From Methylococcaceae bacterium (lineage in GTDB: Bacteria; Pseudomonadota; Gammaproteobacteria; Methylococcales; Methylomonadaceae), in assembly GCA_005779525.1 (NCBI GenBank), contig SXIZ01000282.1, positions 1 through 5,684 on the forward strand: a stretch of DNA of 5,684 nt, read 5' to 3'. Under the pieces are notes generated by a model that was not told the origin of the DNA, ran no database searches, and saw nothing but the letters and a program-made list of their open reading frames with translations. A program made the translations under genes and the position numbers. Below, piece after piece: positions 1 through 5,684 of this stretch (the stretch's first letter is position 1; every line of letters starts with the position of its first letter).

Positions 1-12
1 AGCCCGAAGGGT

Positions 13-65
13 TGCGGCATGGATGCCGCAAGGTGGCAAAGGGGCAGGACGCCCCTTTTGTCACC
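13..65 (+). other. Two-hairpin unit 1 of the structured element
   Basis: Hairpin A has the 7-bp stem TGCGGCA/TGCCGCA closing a TGGA loop. It is followed at once by AGGT (31-34) and hairpin B. The core of B is AAAGGGGC (38-45) paired with GCCCCTTT (51-58) around the loop AGGAC; pairing continues outward with GGTG (32-35) against CACC (62-65), interrupted by one G-T pair and one bulged T. The plan matches unit 2: the 10-mer GCATGGATGC recurs exactly, and AGGT lies the same 16 bases before the second GGA loop. Confidence 0.6.
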
Positions 66-122
66 CCCCGATCACTACGAGGAGCGCAAGACATTAGCGG
101 TAACTGGGCCGCCTTGTCTTTG

Positions 123-204
123 AATACTTTCTTTTCGACTGCATGGATGCAGGAGGTAGAGCAACGCCTGGAGCAGTTGCCGAGGCAGAGCAAAAGAAAG
201 TATT
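123..204 (+). other. Two-hairpin unit 2, enclosed by a perfect 13-bp stem
   Basis: AATACTTTCTTTT (123-135) and AAAAGAAAGTATT (192-204) are perfect reverse complements. They enclose hairpin D (CTGCA/TGCAG, loop TGGA), AGGT at 154-157, and hairpin E (GCAAC/GTTGC with an inner GC/GC pair and CTGGA in the loop). An alternative small hairpin TGCC/GGCA (178-187) competes with the 3' arm of E. A 13-bp perfect stem at 56 bases' separation is very unlikely by chance, although its A+T-rich content makes it less stable than hairpin B. Confidence 0.65.
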
Positions 205-231
205 TCGCCTTCGGGTGCGAGAACCCGATTA

Positions 232-252
232 GAAAAACGTCGCGATAGCGAC
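232..252 (-). terminator. Probable intrinsic terminator of the minus-strand operon
   Basis: Read on the minus strand, the hairpin GTCGC-TATC-GCGAC (252 down to 239) is followed by one G and then TTTTT (237-233). It lies 58 bases past the stop codon of the DUF748 gene, where an operon terminator is expected. The stem is only 5 bp, which is short, but it is GC-rich and the T run is in the right place. It abuts the right end of the inverted-repeat element. No better terminator is visible between it and the stop codon. Confidence 0.45.
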
Positions 253-310
253 ACATAACCGACAAATTAACACTGAATGATTACTACTAGCACACCTAAG
301 CTCAAGCAAA

Positions 311-3300
311 CTACTGCACCTTAAGCGCTAATTCACTGCTTAACTCACCCGGAGCACTATCAGCCTTCACATCGCCGTCCAAAATATAGACCCGCTCGTG
401 CGCAATACCCGCTTGTTGCGTCAAAAATTGCACAATATTTCTAGCTCTACTGGCCGCTAACGCTAGCAGTTTAGTTCGATTTGGCGGAATAATAGCGGCT
501 AATTGCTGTTGCGCAACGCTGTCAAAGTCTTGATCTGCGGCGATTAATTCCGGTCTACCCAATAAAGAATGTTTCACCAATTGCGGAAATTTTTGTACAA
601 ATAAATCGCTGGTTAAGCGTTTAATCTCGCTAGGGCTAAGTTCTACATGTTCGAGCGTTATCCTTTGACCATTGGCATTGGTATCCGATTCCGCCAACTT
701 GATGGCTTTTAATTGATCGATTAACGCAGCATTTTGCAGTGCAGGCCAATCTTGTTTTTCATAAGCCAGCCCTTTAATTTCTATACTCAAATCTGGCTTT
801 TGGCGCAAACCATTGGCTACGTGTTCGAGTTGTTTAATTTGCTCAGCGCCTAAACTATCGCTGCCTGTGGCAAAATCGACTTTACTCAAATCTTGTTCAC
901 TATTTCCCAGAGCGCCTAAAGCCGTGAACGGCGAGGTCACGACCCGAGTGATCACATTGGTAAAGGCATCCCACAACAAGGGGCCGACACTGAATTGCGG
1001 GTCGTCTAAACTCCCCTCAATAGGCATATTAATGCTGATTTTACCCTCAGAATCTTTAAGCAAAGCAATCGCCAAGTTTAAGGGCAGTGAAGTCGCTTTG
1101 GGATTTTCTACTTTTTCACCTAAGGTCAATTGATCGAGCACCATATTGTTTTCTGCAGTCAATTGCTTTGCAGCCACTTTATATAATAAATCCAAGGACA
1201 TTTTGCCCTTTTCAATTTTATAGCCTGCAAACTCCACCATATACGGTGAAATAAACGGCAACGGCATACTACTAAAATGCATGGCAATATCTAAATCGCT
1301 GAAGTTAGGTTTGAATTTCCCTTGTAAATTCATAGGGGATAAATCAAAAACCTTACCCGCTAATTTAAAATCGGTAAAGTTAGTTTGCTCTGATGCAATA
1401 CTTTTAATAGCGCCATTTAAACTATCTAAATGCACCACAAAAGGCAGGATTAACGAGAAATCTGAGAAGTCCGAACTTCCTTGACTGACATTAACCGCTT
1501 GAATTTTATATTTGAAGCTTGTTTTTTGCGCAGTTGGCTCGGAATTAGCTTTGGCCGTATTAGTCGATCTTGGCACAATAATGTCGCTAAAATTTATGCT
1601 ACGGTCATTCTTGATAGTCACCCGAGCATAGGGATCTTGCAACAAGATGGCATCAATATTCAGACTAGACGCTACGGAATTGTAGCTAACGCCATCCAAC
1701 TTAAGCGCCCGCCATTTAATCAAATCTTTATTCAAAATTTGGTCTCGAGTGACCAAATTTTGAACATTAATGCTACCTTGCGCATTGAATTCTAGAGGTT
1801 CTTGCGTTGTATTTTGGCTCAGTTTCAGCTTAAGCGCACTGTCTAAAGCCCCTTCGATCAGATCTACCCGCAGATAATCATTAACATAGGGTTGTAAGGC
1901 AAGCAGCTCAAAAGCACTGATATTCAGCTGGGCTTCGGTTTGCAAAGGCGCTAAGCGCGTAGTTCCTGTAATCTTGATGCTCCCCTTATTATTCACTAAC
2001 GTGGATAAACTAAACGGAACGGGGGTATCAGACTGGTTACTGAGTTGCTTAGCTTGAAGTTCAATAGGGGCTAGCAGGAGCTGCACGGGCTTGGCTTTAC
2101 TATTATCTTGCAATTCCAACTGATAATTTTTTAACTGCAAGTCTGCTAAACGCATTTTCCAGGGCGCACTGTTATCAGCCTCCGTACTGGCAGCCGGAGG
2201 AACGACCACTGCTTGCTCCGCTGCCTCCATCACCAACAAACTTTGATAATTTATTTGCCCTTGGGCGGTGATCCAAGCACGTAACAGCGCATTACTGGAA
2301 GATAATGCAGCAACATTGATTTGGCGCTGTGCTGAATCCAATTCCAGCCCTTGCAGCGCAAACTCAGGCAAAATCACTAAAGGATTAGCGGCCTCCGGCT
2401 CATTTAACACAAAATTCTGTAGATTGACACGACCCTCATGCACACGAATTTGTAGCTTATCTCCCGACTCCAACTGCTGCTCCTTCAGCGCCACAACAAA
2501 ATCTTGCAGTTCTGCCTGCAGTGTTTTACTTGCAGGCGAAAATTTATAGCCCGTTAATTTAGCCCCGTGGACATGCAATTCGCTATCCGCACTTTGTAAT
2601 TGTAATTTTTGAGCTCCCGTGGCTACCTTTAATTGTTTAATTTTTAGACTCACATCCGGCAAACTTAAAGCGGACAATTGCACTGGATTTTGATCGCTAT
2701 ATTCAACATGATTTTGTTCTAAATCCAGGCTATCGATCGTGAACGTCCAAAGTTTGGCCTCAGTAGGTGGGGCTGTAGCTGAAACAGGTCTTGCTGCTGG
2801 CGGCGCGTTTGGGGTGAATAAGGTTTGCAGATTGTATTCACCCGCAGCATTGCGCGCGAGATTAACACTTAACTGCTTGGCATGCAGATTTCCTAAATGA
2901 ATGTCCTGTTGCGCTAAATCCAGATTGACACCCTCAACATTCAATTCCGGCAAAGATATTACCGACTGCGCAGCAGCTAACGGTGCAATTTGTAGATCAT
3001 GGATAGTTAAAGCGCCCGCGTGCACTTGTAATTGCAGCCCCGCTTGATAATTCAACAGATAATCCAACTGCACATCAGCAGTACCTTGGAGGATTTGATA
3101 ATTTGCATGCGGTTTAAGTAAAACCTCCCATAGCTTCACTAAGGGTATTTGCTTTAACTCAAGATGCCCTTGGAGATTTTGTTGCGCCAAAGTAAAGCTG
3201 GATGCCACATGCATTTCTCCGTCCGCATCGACATTACTTGCCAGATTCAGTTTTGCGACCTCATCCTTTAAGGTGCCAAGATTTTCCAAATCAATATTAA

Positions 3301-3850
3301 TTCCGGTTAATTCTTCCTCCAACATCGGCTGCACACTTTCGTCGTGCCAGCTAAGTTTGCCCTGCTCGATCTGCAAATGCTGCACTAAAAATGGCACATT
3401 CGAACTCTCGGACGCAGGCTGATTATCCTCCGGGGGTAAGAGGCTAGTAATATTTAACTGCCCCTCTTTAACTCTGCGCAGCTGCAGCACAGGATTTTGC
3501 AGTCGAAATTGCTCTACGACCCATCCACGAGCCCAAATACTTTTTACGAGATTGACATTAACACAAAACTCTTGCGCTTTAAAAAACGACTGTTGTTGCT
3601 GATCCTGAACATCGAGTCCAAAAATTTGCAGCTTTAAGCTAAAGGGATTAAAGCGAACAGTATCAACGACTACCGGGGCCTGCGTTTGTTGCCCTAAAAG
3701 CGTGGGTAATTTTGCTTGCAAAACCCAAGGGATCACCACAAATCCGAGCAGTGCATAGCTAAATACCAACCCGGCAAGCAAGCGTCTTAAACGCGCATGC
3801 TTAAGCCAATATTGGCGAACTAAAGGCTGAAATGTTTGTGTAAACCACAT
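311..3850 (-). CDS. DUF748 / AsmA-like envelope protein with OmpA-like C-terminus
   Basis: This 1179-residue protein has a basic N-terminus, one hydrophobic segment (about residues 24-44) and a long remainder expected to lie in the periplasm, anchored to the inner membrane. Family signatures are visible: NPVLQLRR...GQLNITSLLP (about 119-139), the typical AsmA/DUF748 pattern, then GYKIEKG (about 875), LLKD (about 931) and GSLDDPQFSVG (about 946), followed by SPFTALGAL. The C-terminal region has an OmpA-like start (VDFATGSDSL, about 991-1000) and RARNIVQFL (about 1135-1143). The middle is repetitive, with four modules of about 200 residues joined by Pro/Ala/Ser/Thr-rich linkers. AsmA-like proteins are implicated in phospholipid or outer-membrane homeostasis; this member's cargo is unknown. 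I chose ATG at 3850 over an in-frame TTG at 3856. Neither has a clear ribosome binding site, so translation may be coupled to csiV, whose stop lies nine bases upstream. Family assignment is secure; function is inferred. Confidence 0.9.
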   Translation of the reverse strand: MWFTQTFQPLVRQYWLKHARLRRLLAGLVFSYALLGFVVIPWVLQAKLPTLLGQQTQAPVVVDTVRFNPFSLKLQIFGLDVQDQQQQSFFKAQEFCVNVNLVKSIWARGWVVEQFRLQNPVLQLRRVKEGQLNITSLLPPEDNQPASESSNVPFLVQHLQIEQGKLSWHDESVQPMLEEELTGINIDLENLGTLKDEVAKLNLASNVDADGEMHVASSFTLAQQNLQGHLELKQIPLVKLWEVLLKPHANYQILQGTADVQLDYLLNYQAGLQLQVHAGALTIHDLQIAPLAAAQSVISLPELNVEGVNLDLAQQDIHLGNLHAKQLSVNLARNAAGEYNLQTLFTPNAPPAARPVSATAPPTEAKLWTFTIDSLDLEQNHVEYSDQNPVQLSALSLPDVSLKIKQLKVATGAQKLQLQSADSELHVHGAKLTGYKFSPASKTLQAELQDFVVALKEQQLESGDKLQIRVHEGRVNLQNFVLNEPEAANPLVILPEFALQGLELDSAQRQINVAALSSSNALLRAWITAQGQINYQSLLVMEAAEQAVVVPPAASTEADNSAPWKMRLADLQLKNYQLELQDNSKAKPVQLLLAPIELQAKQLSNQSDTPVPFSLSTLVNNKGSIKITGTTRLAPLQTEAQLNISAFELLALQPYVNDYLRVDLIEGALDSALKLKLSQNTTQEPLEFNAQGSINVQNLVTRDQILNKDLIKWRALKLDGVSYNSVASSLNIDAILLQDPYARVTIKNDRSINFSDIIVPRSTNTAKANSEPTAQKTSFKYKIQAVNVSQGSSDFSDFSLILPFVVHLDSLNGAIKSIASEQTNFTDFKLAGKVFDLSPMNLQGKFKPNFSDLDIAMHFSSMPLPFISPYMVEFAGYKIEKGKMSLDLLYKVAAKQLTAENNMVLDQLTLGEKVENPKATSLPLNLAIALLKDSEGKISINMPIEGSLDDPQFSVGPLLWDAFTNVITRVVTSPFTALGALGNSEQDLSKVDFATGSDSLGAEQIKQLEHVANGLRQKPDLSIEIKGLAYEKQDWPALQNAALIDQLKAIKLAESDTNANGQRITLEHVELSPSEIKRLTSDLFVQKFPQLVKHSLLGRPELIAADQDFDSVAQQQLAAIIPPNRTKLLALAASRARNIVQFLTQQAGIAHERVYILDGDVKADSAPGELSSELALKVQ

Positions 3851-3859
3851 GCGCAATAA

Positions 3860-4537
3860 TTACGGGGTAGTTGTTGCTGGAGCGGCTGCTGGCGGTGGCG
3901 ACGCAGGCACTACCGCCCCAGTGCTGGGGTCTACAGCAGGCGTTGGATTTTCTGACGGTGGCGGTGGCGGCGGTGCCAAAGATTTTGCAACCACAATCGC
4001 GCCAAATTTTGGATGGTCAAAATATTGTGGCTCTTCGGATTTTAACTTGCGCCGTTCCGTTAAACGGTAAACCAGAGAGCTAAAGTTATTGTTGTTACTG
4101 CTATGCCCCAAATATTCTAAATCCAGCTTGGCTTTAAGCACCCCGCCTTCTTCAGAACAGCTAAGATAACCCGTCAAACTGCCCGCTGCATCTTGTAAAC
4201 GAATTGCCGGGGTGGTTTCCCCTGGTGTAAATTTCTGTTTCCAAGCTTTCTGCAGCAATAGCGTGTAATTTTGATTATTACGCAGATTATCAGCGGCCTT
4301 GCTAAGACTGATTAACGGCATTTCGACTAACGTTTCTTGATCTGCGCCTGTGGGATTAGCTAATTCGATAGCATTATTAGGAATATTAATGCTACTAACG
4401 CTTTGCTTAAATAATTCAGTATTGACGCTACTTTGCGAAAAAATGAGTAATTCTAGTTGATATTCTTCAGCTTGCACTGCAGGCAGACTGAGCAGAAATA
4501 TGACACCCAAGCAGGTGCAAACACGTTGTAAATTCAT
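3860..4537 (-). CDS. csiV: CsiV-family periplasmic peptidoglycan-binding protein
   Basis: This 225-residue protein has a signal peptide (about 1-23, ending AVQA before EE, a type I site with no lipobox). The CsiV pattern follows in order: YQLELLIFSQ (26-35), the segment NLRNNQNYTLLLQKAWKQ (84-101), a middle stretch ending in LDLEYLGH (138-145), and ERRKLKSEEPQYFDHPKFGAIV (161-182, key residues E161, R162, R163, H175, P176, G179). In Vibrio cholerae CsiV binds peptidoglycan and is needed for LpoA/PBP1A-dependent wall synthesis, so a similar periplasmic role is inferred. The conserved part ends near residue 185. A tail of about 39 residues rich in Pro, Ala and Thr follows, including six consecutive prolines (189-194); it may be an extended linker or wall-spanning segment. 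The gene starts three bases after the amidohydrolase stop and has a good ribosome binding site. The symbol rests on motif recognition, and orthology to the Vibrio protein is not proven. Confidence 0.8.
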   Translation of the reverse strand: MNLQRVCTCLGVIFLLSLPAVQAEEYQLELLIFSQSSVNTELFKQSVSSINIPNNAIELANPTGADQETLVEMPLISLSKAADNLRNNQNYTLLLQKAWKQKFTPGETTPAIRLQDAAGSLTGYLSCSEEGGVLKAKLDLEYLGHSSNNNNFSSLVYRLTERRKLKSEEPQYFDHPKFGAIVVAKSLAPPPPPPSENPTPAVDPSTGAVVPASPPPAAAPATTTP

Positions 4538-4540
4538 CCT

Positions 4541-5684
4541 CTATCCTCTCGCTAAAACCGTGGTCACGAGTTTCACCCAATAGGCCGCGCCTATGGCTAA
4601 AATGGCATCATTAAAATCATAATGTGGATTATGCAATTGCCCACACCCCGCTTCCGCACCATTACCTAACCAAACATAGCACCCAGGTTTGGCTTGCAAC
4701 ATAAACGCAAAATCTTCCGAGCCCATACTGGGTGTAGGATGCAAATCAACCGATGCCTTGCCCACCACTGCTGTAGCCGCTGCAATGGCGATCTGCGTCG
4801 CTTCGCTAGCATTTACTGTCACCGGGTAGCCTGGATTCTCGGGATCAAACACTAGGTTTGCTTCGACATTAAACGCCGCACTGATATTAGCAGTTAACTG
4901 TTGAATGCGTTGCTCTACTAAAAGCTGCACGTCAGGCGCAAAACTACGATAGGTTCCGCGAATCACGACGTCTTCTGGAATCGCATTCCACGTCTGGCCA
5001 CTGTGAATTTGAGTAATACTGACGACGGCAGAGGCGTGTGGATCCACATTACGACTAACAATGGTCTGCAACGCACTCACCAATTGCGTCGCGGCCATTA
5101 AGGGATCATTGCCTAAATGCGGCTTGGCGGCATGACACGCCTGTCCGCGTAAGGTAATTTCAAAGCAATTCATCGCCGCCATCATCGGGCCTGCTTGAAT
5201 CGCAAAATGCCCAGTGGGGACATTGGGGAAATTATGTAAGCCAAATACATAATCCGCTGGAAAGCGTTCAAATAAGCCTTCTTCCAGCATTAATTTAGCA
5301 CCTGCCCGCCCTTCCTCTGCGGGTTGAAAAATAAAATGTACCGTACCGTCGAACTCTGGATATTCAGTTAAATACTTTGCCGCTCCCAGCAACATTGCCG
5401 TATGTCCGTCATGGCCACAGGCATGCATTTTTCCATCTATGCGTGAACGATAAGGCAGTGTGTTGGCTTCATGAATGTGTAACGCATCCATATCCGCACG
5501 TAACGCAAGTGTTTTGGTACTCGAACCCATAACTAAACTGGCTACCACGCCCGTTTTAGCGATGCCCGTATGCACCTGAAGACCAAATTCGGACAGTTTT
5601 TGCGCCACAAATTCAGCAGTCTGAAATTCTTCGTATGCAGTTTCAGGCGCGCTATGAATATGCTGACGCCAGCTACGCATTTGA
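4541..5684 (-). CDS. M20-family metal-dependent amidohydrolase (hippurate hydrolase-like), 5' partial
   Basis: The visible 379 residues (counted from the ATG at 5680) contain the family pattern WRQHIHSAPE (4-13), LRADMDAL (60-67), HACGHDGH (86-93), QPAEEG (119-124), GLHN (147-150), the dimerisation-domain motif ACHAAKPH (181-188), SMGSEDFA (318-325) and a C-terminal QLHNPHYDFND (348-358). By family precedent C88, H90, E123, H149 and H350 would bind two metal ions and E122 would be the catalytic acid/base; all are present, so the enzyme looks intact. Relatives remove N-acyl groups from amino acids or related amides in the cytoplasm; this substrate is unknown. The frame is open upstream of the ATG (CAA precedes it), and relatives have about 10-20 residues before the WRxxIHxxPE motif. 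The true start is therefore probably beyond the window edge and the ATG at 5680 internal. It is the first visible gene of the operon. Confidence 0.9.
   Translation of the reverse strand, partial: QMRSWRQHIHSAPETAYEEFQTAEFVAQKLSEFGLQVHTGIAKTGVVASLVMGSSTKTLALRADMDALHIHEANTLPYRSRIDGKMHACGHDGHTAMLLGAAKYLTEYPEFDGTVHFIFQPAEEGRAGAKLMLEEGLFERFPADYVFGLHNFPNVPTGHFAIQAGPMMAAMNCFEITLRGQACHAAKPHLGNDPLMAATQLVSALQTIVSRNVDPHASAVVSITQIHSGQTWNAIPEDVVIRGTYRSFAPDVQLLVEQRIQQLTANISAAFNVEANLVFDPENPGYPVTVNASEATQIAIAAATAVVGKASVDLHPTPSMGSEDFAFMLQAKPGCYVWLGNGAEAGCGQLHNPHYDFNDAILAIGAAYWVKLVTTVLARG
4544..4549 (-). promoter_or_regulatory. Ribosome binding site of csiV inside the upstream gene
   Basis: AGAGGA on the minus strand lies six bases before the csiV ATG (4537). 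It overlaps the last codons of the amidohydrolase gene, whose TAG stop is at 4543-4541. This placement supports the ATG at 4537 as the start and suggests that ribosomes finishing the amidohydrolase can re-initiate on csiV. Confidence 0.65.

Larger units (their letters stand above)
2..228 (+). repeat. Nested inverted-repeat element, candidate structured RNA or dispersed fold-back repeat
   Basis: Nearly the whole stretch can be paired. The outer arms CCCGAAGG (3-10) and CCTTCGGG (208-215) are perfect complements. Inside them are hairpin A (13-19/24-30, loop TGGA), hairpin B (about 32-45/51-65, one bulge and one G-T pair, loop AGGAC), hairpin C (88-93/115-120 with inner 97-100/109-112), and a perfect 13-bp stem (123-135/192-204) that encloses hairpins D (139-143/148-152, loop TGGA) and E (161-165/176-180, CTGGA in the loop). 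A further hairpin (211-216/223-228) closes the right end. The strand is given as plus because the repeated GGA loops read on plus. No promoter can be seen, as the left edge is the window edge. It resembles intergenic dispersed repeats of gammaproteobacteria as I remember them, but copy number cannot be judged here. It may be a mobile fold-back repeat, a non-coding RNA, or both. Confidence 0.6.

Noticed and set aside
12..248. A 78-codon open frame on the plus strand
   Set aside because: It lies entirely within the inverted-repeat block and follows its hairpins. There is no ribosome binding site before the ATG-like start at 18, the composition is not protein-like, and I recognise no domain. The open frame is most likely a by-product of the repeat, although similar frames are often annotated as hypothetical proteins.
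1..310. CRISPR array or tRNA in the left gene-free region
   Set aside because: The repeats are inverted and not regularly spaced direct repeats of CRISPR type, and no cloverleaf with a T-loop GTTCGAATC-like motif was found.
813..2549. Several plus-strand frames of 67-106 codons
   Set aside because: All are antisense to the DUF748 gene, whose family motifs are continuous through this interval. Their translations are Ser/Leu/Lys-rich with no recognisable motif.
3851..3856. TTG at 3856 as the start of the DUF748 gene
   Set aside because: ATG follows two codons later, TTG starts are rarer, and there is no ribosome binding site favouring TTG. The difference is only two residues and remains uncertain.
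3849..4083. Two plus-strand open frames, one rich in glycine
   Set aside because: They are antisense to the proline-rich end of csiV; poly-Pro codons read on the other strand give glycine codons. No start signal or family resemblance.
5678..5680. ATG at 5680 as the true start of the amidohydrolase
   Set aside because: The frame remains open to the window edge, and relatives carry about 10-20 residues before the WRxxIHxxPE motif, whereas here the motif would begin at residue 4.

Overview
The window looks like chromosomal DNA of a gammaproteobacterium of moderate-to-low GC content. The basis is family content: a CsiV-type periplasmic protein (known mainly from Gammaproteobacteria) beside a large DUF748/AsmA-like envelope protein. 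I cannot name the genus. All genes lie on the minus strand, and codon use looks even across them. I see no phage, CRISPR or transposase gene.

Layout, in the direction of transcription (right to left). An M20-family amidohydrolase (4541-5684) runs off the right edge and has probably lost only its first dozen or so codons. Three bases after its stop codon begins a small exported CsiV-family protein with a proline-rich tail (3860-4537). Nine bases after that stop begins a 1179-residue DUF748/AsmA-like protein (311-3850) with one N-terminal membrane anchor and a degenerate OmpA-like C-terminus. The tight spacing, and the shine-dalgarno of csiV lying inside the end of the amidohydrolase gene, indicate one translationally coupled operon. 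A probable intrinsic terminator (232-252) lies about 60 bases past the last stop. Two of the three products act in the cell envelope: CsiV proteins support peptidoglycan synthesis, and AsmA-like proteins are implicated in lipid/outer-membrane homeostasis. The amidohydrolase has no visible link to them apart from co-transcription, but its start is missing.

The 310-base gene-free left end is the most unusual part. Positions 2-228 fold almost completely into nested inverted repeats: an outer 8-bp pairing (3-10 with 208-215), several strong hairpins, and a perfect 13-bp stem (123-135 with 192-204). Two sub-units share one plan (hairpin with a TGGA loop, then AGGT, then a second hairpin with GGA in its loop) with the same spacing but different stem sequences. 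This points to a structured RNA or a dispersed fold-back repeat, not a protein gene. Positions 253-310 are AT-rich, and I see nothing in them.
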